The notes beneath the pieces are model-generated. The model made no database searches and was not told the DNA's origin. It saw only the letters and a program-made list of their open reading frames with translations. A program made the position numbers and the translations under genes. Positions 24,380 through 35,460 of a stretch of 64,000 nt of DNA are shown here, one piece after another. Origin of the DNA: Gossypium raimondii (Eukaryota > Streptophyta > Magnoliopsida > Malvales > Malvaceae); NCBI RefSeq assembly GCF_025698545.1, contig NC_068569.1:13516001-13580000 (forward strand). The letters run 5' to 3'. Positions within the stretch are counted from its first letter, which is position 1. The number at the start of each line of letters is the position of its first letter.

Positions 24380-24387
24380 GCTTCATG

Positions 24388-25504
24388 TTATATTAATTAT
24401 TTTGGGGCTAAATTATATAGTTAAATTTTAAAGGTTTTTATTTGTCCCTCTAAGAAAAACATTTTAATATGTTACAAGTTACTGTGCTCTTAGTATATTA
24501 GAAATTTAGTCCCCATATTATTATTTTTAAGAATCTAGTCCATCTACTTTTCAAATTAAAAAATTCAGGTCTAATTGCTAATATCATTAACATTTTTCTG
24601 TTAAATTCGTAGGTGTGACATTCTAAAATTAAAAAAATTTACGCACTTAGTAACCATGTGACAAAAATAACTTTTAATATCTTTGAATTTAACAACTAAT
24701 TCTAATGGTTTTAACAATTCTTAAAATTCACATAAACAATTTAATCACAAGAGACTAATTAATGACATATAAATATTGAAATGCCAAATTATGTAAAAAA
24801 TTAAAGTATAAAAATTAAATCTCAAATTTAAACATAGTATAGAGATCAAAATCAAATTTTAATTATTTTTATAATGGGATCAAAATTAAAATTAAACCAT
24901 TATATTAATGAAGTAAAAAAAAATCATCGAGGAGCCTAAGAAGGAAGGTAGTCAAGTTCTTGAACCACTAAAACACCAAAACAAAGAAAATAAAATAATC
25001 TAAACAGATACATGATTGATTACTGTTAAGTGCAATGGTAGGGTATTCTATACTTTTAAGAATAAAATGTAAATTCAAATACTAAAATTGATATTACGAA
25101 AGGAGACAATCATAAATGTTGTATAAAAAATTTAGTACTAATGCAAACTATATTACTTTTATCCCCTACATTAATATTGTATAAAAAAAAGGGACAGCCA
25201 CGAATGTTAACATGGATAATAAACCATAATAAAAAAGAAACGTGAAATATAAAAAAAAAAATCAATTGAAAGATGAATTCTTTAAGGGCGAAAACGGAGA
25301 CTTATCCAAGGCTCATAGGCCGAGCGGGAGAAAATCCTGTGGCTCAGTCCAATTTCACCTGGACTATTTGAAGCCCATTTTAAAATAACTGTAGTCCCAG
25401 GCCTAACCAACGTGTGCGGAGTTCATCGTACACGGCTCACCAACGGCGAGGAAAGAAAACATTTTCCTTCAAATCAATATCAGGCTTCTTTGTTTCTCCG
25501 CCCC
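24388..25504. other. AT-rich intergenic DNA with dispersed-repeat and SINE-like traces
   Basis: The part 24440-24640 (AAATTTAGTCCC and ATCTAGTCCATC words) resembles a dispersed intergenic repeat common in cotton, from memory. At about 25027-25100 a tRNA-like pattern is visible: an A-box-like GCAATGGTAGGG, an anticodon-like stem, and a B-box-like GTAAATTCAAAT. It may be a second SINE fragment. The last 200 bases are the probable promoter and leader of the gene at 25505. Confidence 0.35.
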
Positions 25505-28500
25505 ATGATTCCCGCCATGGATCTTCATCTCCTCCGCTCTTCTACCGGCTTCTCTGCCATCCGGTTCTTCCCTCGCTACCCTTCTCCTTCACCTCTTCGC
25601 AGTAGACTCTTCATAGTAAGGTCCACTCTTACTCCTTTCACCTGAACCCGCACTATTAAAGTACAAATTTTCTTATCTTCAATTTCGTTTCTTTAATTTC
25701 CTAGTGGCATTATTCTTTTATTTGGTAGAAACGTTAAAGAAACAAAAATTCAGGTCGAATCTTCCTTTTCCAAATGAGAAAGCCAAGTACCACAGAGAAC
25801 TTGAAGCGGCGGTGGAGGCCGTGGAGAGAGCTTGTCGTCTTTGTGTCGACGTAAATTCACTCCAAAACTTGAATCTCACCTCTTGTTCTTTAGCCATTGC
25901 CTTGGTTGCACTAGTTTTCAGATGTATTTTCTTACTTTTTATCATTTTATTATTTCTCAGAATTCTAATTTACTCATTCTAAAAATTGAATCATTATAAT
26001 AGTTTGTTATTTATTTCTATTTTAGGTGCAAAGGTCTCTGTTCTCTGTTGAAGGGCGGATTATCGAAAAGAAAGACCAAACTCCGGTCACAGTGGCAGAT
26101 TTTGGAGTTCAGGCTCTTATTAGTTTAGGTAATTTCAACAATGCCTCAATGTTCTACAATAATTTTTTTCTTTGTGGCATATTTGCTTAATTACTAGGAT
26201 TGAAAAGAAAATGTTTGACTTTTGAAATAGAATTTAGCATACAGTAATAAGCTTTCGCCATAATTGAATTCACCTTGGGATTAGACGTCATGGTTCTGAC
26301 CTATTTTCCAATGAAAATATATGATTTATGCTGTACTTCTGTGGCAAAAAATGTGTCAAATGACAAATCAAATGGTGCTGCCTTGTTGATTAACGAGTAA
26401 TAAAGTTTAAATGGTTGAAACAAAACCTCACTTGTGTTTATTCTTGGCTTTCTCTGATAGAAATAAGTAAATCATTCCCTTCAATTCCATTGGTGGCGGA
26501 GGAGGACTCTGGTTTTCTCCGTTCAAACAATCTGGTGGATCCTGTAGTAAGTGCAGTATCTGATCATATGAGCTTCAACAAGAAATCATTGTCACATGAT
26601 GATGTGCTGGAAGCAATTGACAGAGGGGGCAAGAATGCTTTTGCTATGGGAACAAAGCCAGCCACATATTGGGTACAATCTACATAGACTTACCTGTAAA
26701 CAGCAGTTCTGACTTTTGCTGATGGAAAGAAAAAAAAAATAGTTTCCAGGTAGTCTGGGTCATGCTTGGGATTTACTTTATTGACATGGTTAGGTCCATA
26801 AACTTGATGCAGATACTGGATCCGATTGATGGCACCCGAGGGTTTGTAAAAGGGAGTCAGGCCTTATATGTGGTACGGCTTAGATTCTGCTTCGATTCAC
26901 TTAAATCTTTTCATTTTGTCTAAGTGCCATGAAATATCTAATAAATTTAGTAGGTCTAGCACTAAAAAGAAAAAGTACCTTATTGGACTTCTGTTGTACA
27001 TTAATGATGCATTACATTCAAATGAAACATTTACAATTCTAGCTTAGTTCTTGCAATAAAATCAACATTTGAGAAGTTCTTTGGATATTTTTGATGATTG
27101 CAAGATTCAATAAACCTTGATCTTGCTGTTGTTAAATGTATATGTAGTTTTTCCACTTTTAGTGATGTTCTGCTATTACATAAGCATAATCTTTGTTACC
27201 TTCTCGGCTGAGGGCATCTTTTGATTCTTCAGGTAGGTTTATCTCTAGTAGTTGAAGGAGAGATTGTGTTAGGTGTCATGGGCTGCCCTAATTGGGTTGT
27301 AGACGCTACTTACAAGTCTACCACTCATGCCCAAAGTTATAGGAACAGTTCACCTGGATTGGGTATAATTATGGTTGCTCATGTTGGCTGTGGAACTTGG
27401 AAAAAGAGGCTAAAGAATATGCTCGATAGGTCAACTAAAATTTCATCTGATTGGACCAGATGCTTTGTTGATGGTTTTTGTCTGGTATCCGATGCCCGCT
27501 TCTGTATTCCAGAGAGTCAAACATGGGAGTCCTTGCCATTATCAGTTTTATACAAAGCAAGAATTGATGATGACAATGTTGGGGATAAGGAAATTTGTCT
27601 TCTGTCCGCATTCTGTGGAAGGTTTGGTGTTTTTTCATCGCTATTTTTTCTGTTTTCTTTCTTGTATGATTTTCAATTCAATTTTCACTTCCTTGTTATC
27701 TAAAGCACAGTACTCTTTTTCTGTTATTTATTTGCTTCCTTGGTGATTAGACTTTCTATTTTGAATGTCTTTATTTCCTGTGCGTGATATGCGTATCCTC
27801 ATTGTTCACAGTTTATGCAAGTATTTAATGGTGGCTTCAGGTCGGGCATCTGTTTTCATTCTTCGAGCAAGATCTGAAAAACTTATCAAGGTATGATCAT
27901 GATTATAGTTAAATGAACACAGAAATTGAGCAGTGATACTTATATTCTTCATGACGATATAGGTGTGGGATCATGCTGTTGGTATGATATGCGTACATGA
28001 AGCTGGAGGAAAGGTAAGGGTTAGGCCCCATCCATGACAGGAAAATGTCATAGTATTTTCTGGTTGTGATCATTGTGAAACACATTTTCTAATAGCTTCC
28101 CTCGTTTCCTTTTCTGTATCAAGCCAATGATGTAAGAGGGAACAACGAAAACAAACATCCGTATGACATACAGACATAGTTAATCTAGCATGTGAAAGAA
28201 ATATGTTTAAGAATGATGGCATTGATCTTGATAGATGTCTTGGGGACACTTACCCCATTCATCGCATCATACTTTCTTCTTCTTGGCTAGTTTAGTTTAT
28301 GTCAAGTTCCATGTTGCTAGCATCTTGGTGTTACTTATTGGTACTTGTAAAATCAACAATTAATGCATGGTTGTCTAACATAGTACATCAAATTCACACC
28401 GTTGATTCAGGTGACAGACTGGAAAGGAAGGGAACTTGATCTTGCTGCAGATAAAGTTGAACGGAGGATCATATACCCTGAAGGTGGGATTCTTGTGACT

Positions 28501-28560
28501 AATGGGAAAATCCATAATGAGACACTGGAGATGATATCTTCCATTTCATCAGCAGTTTGA
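25505..28560 (+). CDS. PAP phosphatase, 3'(2'),5'-bisphosphate nucleotidase (HAL2-like), organellar type
   Basis: Nine exons (25505-25620, 25754-25850, 26026-26128, 26461-26672, 26813-26872, 27233-27621, 27812-27890, 27963-28013, 28411-28560) join to 418 residues. It belongs to the Mg2+-dependent, lithium-sensitive inositol-monophosphatase superfamily. Metal-binding motifs are VAEEDS (117-122), DPIDGT (179-184) and WDHAVG (354-359). The family removes the 3'-phosphate from PAP, a by-product of sulfation and a stress signal in plants. The overall sequence resembles the Arabidopsis putative mitochondrial PAP phosphatase more than SAL1. The Arg/Ser-rich first 45 residues look like a transit peptide. 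The end of exon 1 is uncertain: AG/GTCCAC at 25620 gives VRSNLPFP, as in relatives, but the stronger donor ATA/GTAAGG at 25617 can join to 25740 in frame. The start could also be the ATG at 25517. Confidence 0.9.
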
Positions 28561-30640
28561 CATTGAACTATACTCCATTGGTATACCTATTCGATTCTTC
28601 GAATACCATTTAGGTTACGGTAAAACCTGCCTTTACTAAAATGAAAATTTAATTCCATATTGAAAGTTTAAATTTGAAAAAAAAAATGAAATTATTCCAT
28701 TGCCATTGTCCATTAGATTGATAGAAGGAACCTTCTTCTAGTTAATTAATTGTATTGACAATGATGTCCTTTTTTCTTTCCGTTTTTGCCATTTTATTGG
28801 GATCTGGGATGGATTGACAATTCATTGGAGCTATTAATGTAATTAACATTGCTTCAATTGTAACCGCTATATGTTGGCCTCTGTAATTAAGCTTCCCTGG
28901 ATTAACACTTCACCATGTAGTTGTTTCTCTTAAGAAATCGTCTTTTTTAAGTGTTTGCACTTGTTAACATATATGTCTACTATAATTAAAAACAAGTTAT
29001 TTTATTTTTCTTTTAAATGTTAATTAGTCACCCCAGAAAGCACTCACGATAGTATCTCTTCAAGTTGTTATGTTGTAGGAACTAGAGTTTGGATCCAATC
29101 TGAAACAATTTTATTACCCTCTTTTAATTATAGGAGAAAAAATTCTCAATTTCTTATCATGGGCAGATGTTTGTTCGACCCCTCTCTTCTTTTTAAATAA
29201 ATAATAGAGTTTTATTACTAAAGGAAAAAATTGCAAGAAATATAATAAAGAAAAGAGAAGAAAAATAAATGAATGGTTAACTTCTTATTATGAACACACA
29301 TGTTATTTAGAGTAAATAAAAACAATTATATACCTAAAATCTTATCTATACTATTATATATAAAAGGAAGGGCCTCCTTACATGACTCCTGTTTATTATT
29401 TTGTCCTCTCTTTTTCCTTTTACTTGAAATGATAATGGTCAAATTTCACTTTTAATCGTTCTATTTCTTTTAGAGTATATAAAATAATTAAATTTTAATC
29501 TTGATTTCTATATTTTGTTTAAATTTGAGATTCAATATCTATATTTTAATTTTGACATAATTTGACACTCAACTTTTATAATACCATTAGTTAGTCTAAA
29601 CACTTTATTTTGATTAAAATATATTTTTTAAATTGTTAATACCATTAAAATTCTAATTTAAATTCAAGTTTATTTTTTTATTATATAGACACCAATGAGA
29701 ATTTTTTAAAAAATTTAAAATGTTACACCAATAAAATTACATTTTAAATTCAAAAGTATATGTAAAAATAAAATATAGAGATTAAATTTTAAATATACAA
29801 AAAATATGGTAACTTTTGTTAAAAAATTACTCTATAATTGAATAAAAAATAACTAACCCAACGTTTAAATGAAGAAAATGGTGCTAATTTAAAATAAAGC
29901 ACAAAGATATGGGATTATGATATGGTGAACAGATTTAAAGAATTAATAATGTTTGAATAAAAGATTCATATTGATTTAGTGTTTAGTGTTTGTTGAATTA
30001 GCAATCGAACCGAACAGCATATTTATTTATTTATTTATATAGTAGAAGTCCTTGATAATCTACCAAATCCAATTTTTTTCTATAAAATCACCGCATGAAA
30101 AACGAACACGTATGCTACTTCTCACACAAGCAATCCCTGGATTTTGCAACCTAATTATATTATAACATCAATCATGCATATCGCCACTAAATATATTATT
30201 TTTATTTCTTACTTTTGACAATCGTTTTGAGTCATGGAGACATCAACTCTTTTTTTTTTTTGAATAATAGAAAATAATATGTGTATTATTTAAATTAAAC
30301 AACACTTATTTTAAAAAAATTATTTTCATTGTTCAATTTTTAAATATCAAATCATATAAATTTAAGAATTATTTTATTTTATTTCTCATAGAGAAAGTAA
30401 GTTTATATTTTAAATTTTGAAAATAAAGTTTCATTTTCATGTAACGAATGTGTTTTCCAATTTTCAAAATTAAATAATAGGAGTTATTTTCTAAAATGAA
30501 AAGTGAAAATATTTAATATGTAGAATGAAAATGAAGAACATTATACTCTTATTATATTAATATTTAATTTTTTTTAACAATAAACATCTAAAAAGCGATA
30601 ACAAAAAATAAGTTAAGTAGAAGAAATAATTATAGGAGGA
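28561..30640. other. 3' flank of the phosphatase gene and AT-rich intergenic DNA
   Basis: The first 300 bases should hold the 3' untranslated region. The rest is very AT-rich with no coding signal. TCTATACTATTATATATAAA near 29346 resembles the 5' end of some Helitrons, but no matching 3' end was found. Bases 29440-29760 look like a decayed dispersed repeat. Confidence 0.35.
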
Positions 30641-30644
30641 AAGT

Positions 30645-30889
30645 CAGCCATGAGTAGTTCCTTTAAAGAGGATGAACACTCCTCAAATGTATGCATCTCA
30701 TCATATTTCCCTTTATCAAGCTGCTTTGTTGTGATATCTAGAGATGTAAGAGTTGCTTAATCAAGCGTAGCACCCTCAACTAAAATAGTTTCCACAAGTG
30801 AAGCATTATCACATTCTAAAATCAGTTGCCTAAAGCCATTTGACCATGTTAAGCTTAGGCCTTCTAAAATAGCTCGTATTGAATCTTAA
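30645..30889 (-). pseudogene. Decayed RNase H-like (RVT_3-type) fragment
   Basis: Read on the minus strand, one frame gives RAILEGLSLTWSNG and RQLILECDNASLVETIL. This is the middle of the RNase H fold found in plant LINE-type reverse transcriptases and their domesticated relatives, including the catalytic Asp in ECD. An in-frame stop follows about 11 residues later (after GATLD), and the frame then continues with TLTSLDITTKQLDKG-like sequence. There is no start codon, the first catalytic Asp is missing, and no other domains are nearby. It is a relic, probably of a retrotransposon. The limits are approximate. Confidence 0.6.
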
Positions 30890-33226
30890 TTCACATAATG
30901 AAATCTATTAAATATAAGGTAATAAAATCTAAAATTTTCGTATTTAATAAGCTTGGTCGGATTAAAAATTAAAATCCATAACCTCAAACTTCATTAGCAA
31001 TATAGGCTTAAATCAGAAGCAATTAACTAAATATTTTCTATTAATTCTAATATTTTATTTTTTAAAATAATATTTCATTCGATTCTTGATTGTACGGATG
31101 AATTATGATGTGAGAGTAGCAAGGTAATTAAAAAGGAAAGCCAAAGAAGGACGTGTACAGGATTTGATTGGATTAACAATAATAGACTTAGTTAATTAAT
31201 AAACATAAAATATTATTGGACCACGTTCACACGTAGTTAACCTAATAATCATGTCTATTTATAGTATAAAAGGCCAAGCAAGTCAACACTGTTTTTAAAG
31301 TGACTCATGTTCAAAATAAGAATTGAATTAAGAGAAATTTTTACTATCTCACTTAATGGGTGATTAAAAAAATATTAAATATTATATTACATTATTTAAA
31401 ATTCTGCTTAACCATTATCATCGGCTAGCTGGGTGAACACTACATTGGACATATACTGCATGCAGATGTACAATTTTAATTCATGGCAGCCAAAAATAGT
31501 GTTTCTGTTAATATACACGTGACGTGAGGTCATGTTTTGTAGTTGAGCCGACTACACTTTTGGTTGGTCTATAAAAGCATAAAAAGGCAGTCGCAGAAAG
31601 TAAAAAGGGTGTGTCACCCACTTTAAACAATACTCCACTATTTTTATATTTTAAAAATAATTTAAAAGAAGAGAAGAACCAACATAGTTTTATTTCAGGA
31701 CCCAATAGCCTCCAGAAATGGGAGTGGTTATGATTGTATGGCTAGGTTTCGAAGCTTGGAAATGAGAACAAATGATGATGCACATAATGGCTATTATAAT
31801 TGCTTGCTTGAATATCCCCGAGTCAATGAAGTTGAGTTCTTGACGTTTTCCTGGAGACATGACACTAAAATCATCATATTTCAAATGTACCTCACAACTT
31901 TGACATGGAGGCAATTAATTGCTGTATATCAAGTTTGTTTTACAGTAAACTCTTTTCTACCTTTAAACACAAATATGCAAAGCTCATTCAACAAGTTTTG
32001 TGTATATTTAATTGCGGCAAAAAAGGAAAAAGGGTTGAACTTTGTGGATTGATAATTTGCCCATGATTTAAATGCAAGCTTACAAGTTACTCCCACAATG
32101 ACCAAGTTAACGTGTTCAAGGGTTATTTCCAATTTTTTATAACTAGTTGACAACTGTACTCAGTTCTGCCGTCGAATTGGAAATGGATAAACCTCCCTAT
32201 CCCCCGGCTTATTGCCGATGAAGCTAGGGTTCTATGATGAACATATTTTTGCAAGTTTTATCGGAATTGGTTTTTTGACGAAAGCTTCTACCGAATATCG
32301 ATAAAAAGAAATAAAGAAAGTCAAACGATGGGTGGAATAAAATTATACGTAAATACGCAAAAATCAAACTTTCGCCTTTTCTTTTCTTGTTCATCCTTTG
32401 TTTTATATATGTTGACTAATTACAGTATGAAACCAGAAATTAGAATATGGAAGCCATAACTTTAGACCAGCCAGAAAAGTGCAATTTTGGAGATGCCAGC
32501 CCCCCCATTCCGTCACTCAACCCATGAAATTTAAGCACATGTGTTATTTTTAATTTGAAAGATTTGTATTTAATGCAAGCAATGGAATAAAAAGGAAGCC
32601 ATATATAAATTAACCATGTATTTATATATATATATTGAATTTCCACTTTAATTAAGCCTGAAATTGAATGGATGGGACCTTTTCTCCATTGTCTTATGCA
32701 CAATAAATGTTCATATATTTCGGCAAACACCCAGCTCTATTATTGCCATCCTCCAATTAAATGTTTCCCGCGCATTTACCTATATAATAATATAAAACAT
32801 GTAATTGAGTTGATACGAATCCCCGAAAATGACCATGTAAAAATATTATTATAAAGGACAAAATAACTTTATTACCCTCTGCTTGTGGGAACAGAATTGG
32901 TCCAGCAAAGCCGCTTCCGTAGGCAAACCCGTCTTTTGATTCGTAAACTGTAATGTCACAACTCCGGCGAAAGTCAAAGCCAATCTTCGTAAAATTGCAG
33001 CCATGCAAATGCAAAATGATATATAGGGGCACGTGGCTGTTTGATTTTGGTGACAGCTAATTGAATTATGTAATACAACACATTTTATTTATAATAAATA
33101 TGACGGGATCACACACATGAAATATAGATATCAAAAGCTCTCCGCCGGCATTTTTTTTCTCCCCTACACAAGGAGGACACGTTGCCATAGTGATAAACAG
33201 AGGACGGTGAGTTACCCTTCACTTGC
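30890..33226. other. Intergenic DNA and promoter region of the MYB gene
   Basis: AT-rich and without a recognised gene. Open frames at 31738 (+) and 32757 (-) have no family match and no splice context. The final 300 bases contain a G-box and a TATA box, listed separately. Confidence 0.4.
33030..33035. promoter_or_regulatory. G-box (CACGTG) upstream of the MYB gene
   Basis: GGCACGTGGC is a G-box/ABRE-type core about 200 bases upstream of the TATA box. Relatives in the MYB102/MYB41 group respond to abscisic acid and osmotic stress, so a role is plausible, but binding is not shown. Confidence 0.4.
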
Positions 33227-33234
33227 TATTTATA
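33227..33234 (+). promoter_or_regulatory. Probable TATA box of the MYB gene
   Basis: TATTTATA lies 163 bases before the ATG. A (CT)n tract at about 33283-33305 falls in the expected leader. Confidence 0.5.
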
Positions 33235-33396
33235 CAAGTACGTTGCTATACGGACCCTACATCTCTTTGCTGCATTTTCTTCTCACTTCTCTCTCTCTCT
33301 CGCTCGCAAGGTCTTAACCCAAAGCTAAACCTTATTTCTGTAACATTATAACCAAAAGGGCAAAGCTTTTTTTGTTGGGAAGCTGTAACAGGAAGC

Positions 33397-34672
33397 ATGG
33401 GGAGATCACCTTGTTGTGATAAAAATGGGCTCAAAAAAGGGCCATGGACGCCGGAAGAAGACCAGAAGTTGATTGATTATATTCAAAAACATGGGTATGG
33501 AAATTGGAGGACGCTGCCGAAGAATGCCGGTAACTATTATGCCTATTGTATTTTCTTGTCTTAGTTTCTGGTTTTGATGGATGAACTATAGTGCTAATTG
33601 GTTTATGTTTTCTTTTTTTATTTGTTAATAACAATAATAGGTCTTCAAAGATGTGGAAAGAGTTGCCGTCTTCGATGGACTAATTACTTGAGACCTGATA
33701 TCAAGAGAGGAAGATTTTCTTTCGAAGAAGAAGAGACTATAATTCAGCTACACAGTATATTGGGCAATAAGTGAGTTTCTTGTTCATTTTCCCTTGGCTC
33801 TTTTTTACTTCTATAATCCTTTGTTTTCTTACATTGTTTTGAATAATATTTACAGGTGGTCGGCTATTGCTGCTCGGTTGCCTGGAAGAACAGACAATGA
33901 AATAAAAAACTATTGGAACACACACATTAGAAAGAGGCTTCTTCGCATGGGAATAGATCCGGTGACTCATAGTCCTCGGCTGGACCTACTCGACCTATCC
34001 TCCATTCTAAGCTCATCTCTTTACAACCAATCCCAAATGAACATTTCAAGGTTACTGTGTGTGAATTCCTTGGTTAACCCAGAGCTTTTAAGGCTGGCCA
34101 CTTCTTTCATGTCATCTCAACGTGAAAACCAAAACCACGAGTTCATCGTTGATCACAATGTTGAAGACAACCCGCTTTGCAGCTCCCAAGTCCAGGACCA
34201 GTATCAACAACCATTAATGCAGTCCAACCATAATCATCTGCCAACGCAAGTCCAAGAAATCCCAGCTTGTAGTATTCCTTTTTCCAATGAAGCAGAGCTC
34301 ATTAATATGGACCAATTCCCATCAAATTTCTCACACTTAAATGACTGGCAAAGCAATGCAATGCCTTCGGATTTGACGGAGGATTACGTGCCGCTACCGC
34401 CAAACTATGACTATTACGCCACTGATCATCATCGTCATCAAACCGTGAAGGATCCTTCATCGTCCGAAACCTCAAATTTCCAATCCAACAACAGCAACCA
34501 GAGTTTCAGCTTCGCGTCAGTTTTATCAACGCCTTCCTCAAGTCCAACTCAATTGAATTCCAACTCAACATACGTCAACAATAGCGGCATTGAAGAAGAA
34601 CCAGATAGCTACTGCAGCAACATTTTAAAGTTTGAAATCAGAGATGTTTTGGATGTTAATGATTTCATGTAG
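33397..34672 (+). CDS. R2R3-MYB transcription factor, MYB102/MYB41-like
   Basis: Three exons (33397-33529, 33641-33770, 33856-34672) join to 359 residues. Intron positions are those typical of R2R3-MYB genes. The N terminus [20 protein letters not shown] begins repeat R2 (about 14-61) with its three tryptophans. R3 (about 67-112) has Phe in place of the first Trp, then Trp, Trp, and includes [16 protein letters not shown]. The R3 lacks the full bHLH-interaction signature. Directly after the MYB domain comes [20 protein letters not shown], a signature I associate with the MYB102/74/41/39 group, and the C terminus ends ESYCSN-like ([20 protein letters not shown]). This acidic, Asn/Ser-rich tail is a likely activation region. 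Relatives act in drought, wound, abscisic acid and suberin or cuticle responses. The subgroup is secure; which Arabidopsis member is closest is not. Confidence 0.93.
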
Positions 34673-35307
34673 GTCCAAAATCAAAACTCACAAAAAGGAG
34701 TTTCCATTTATGTGCTTTCTTTTTTCTTTTTTGGACTAAGTGGGATGGGGGGTGTCGATACTTGTAAAATTTTCTACAAATAGTTTATTTTGTTTTATTT
34801 TTTACCCTACGGCAAGATCCTACCATTTCCTCCTTTTCTTATTTTCTTTTAAAAAAAAAAGTTATTTCAATATCACGGAAAGGTTCCATTATTGATATTG
34901 CAAGTTCCACGCCATTTTTTTTATTTATTATTTTAGATTCTCGTCATCTTAAATATACATAACTTTATGTTTAATACATTATCGATATATTGATTGATAA
35001 TAATAATTATGTAATATTCTGTGTCAAAATATCAATTAACAGTTAAAAAGTTATCTCTGTTTATTATAAAAAAGTATAATGTATTGTCAGCTCGTATATA
35101 TTTAATCTAACAAAAAACAATATATTAATCAAATCATAGGCTTTGTTCACAAGATTTATGACACAAAATAATTTAAGCAACATCTAATTTTTAGTTCTCC
35201 CCTAAAATGGGCAATCTTTGCCTATAAGTAGAAAGTTTAAGCAGCAGAATGTGTTAGTATTACTTAAATGATTTAAATCATGAGATAAGCAATCATAAGA
35301 GAGAAAG
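34673..35307. other. 3' flank of the MYB gene
   Basis: AT-rich 3' untranslated and intergenic sequence with no recognised gene or repeat. Confidence 0.4.
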
Positions 35308-35460
35308 ATGTTGGGTTCAAAGATCCAGAGAAGAAGTCAAAGTTCCGGCAGGATTTCCGGCAATGGAGTCTGCATGAATAGGAGACGTGTCCGTGCCACC
35401 TGTAAGGGAAACTGTCTTTTTCAAGCAGTGATGATTGATAAAAGTAAATTGGAGTATTAA
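35308..35460 (+). CDS. Unrecognised small basic ORF, 50 codons
   Basis: ATG at 35308 opens a frame beginning MLGSKIQRRSQSSGRISG and continuing NGVCMNRRRVRAT. It is rich in Arg and Ser and ends at 35460. A consensus donor, T/GTAAGG, lies inside it at about 35401-35406, so a spliced form is possible; a hydrophobic frame (METILLLLENIAWLLCC-like) lies downstream at 35590-35690, but no good acceptor was seen. On the opposite strand the same area has an exon-like signal (TTTCCCTTACAG). I do not recognise the product, and the coding status is unproven. Confidence 0.2.
   Translation: MLGSKIQRRSQSSGRISGNGVCMNRRRVRATCKGNCLFQAVMIDKSKLEY

Noticed and set aside
29340..29400. Possible Helitron 5' end (TCTATACTATTATATATAAA)
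   Set aside because: No CTRR 3' end with a preceding hairpin was found at a sensible distance, and no AT insertion site could be defined.
32757..33032. A 91-codon minus-strand frame upstream of the MYB gene
   Set aside because: No family match and no splice or promoter context. It overlaps the likely MYB promoter.
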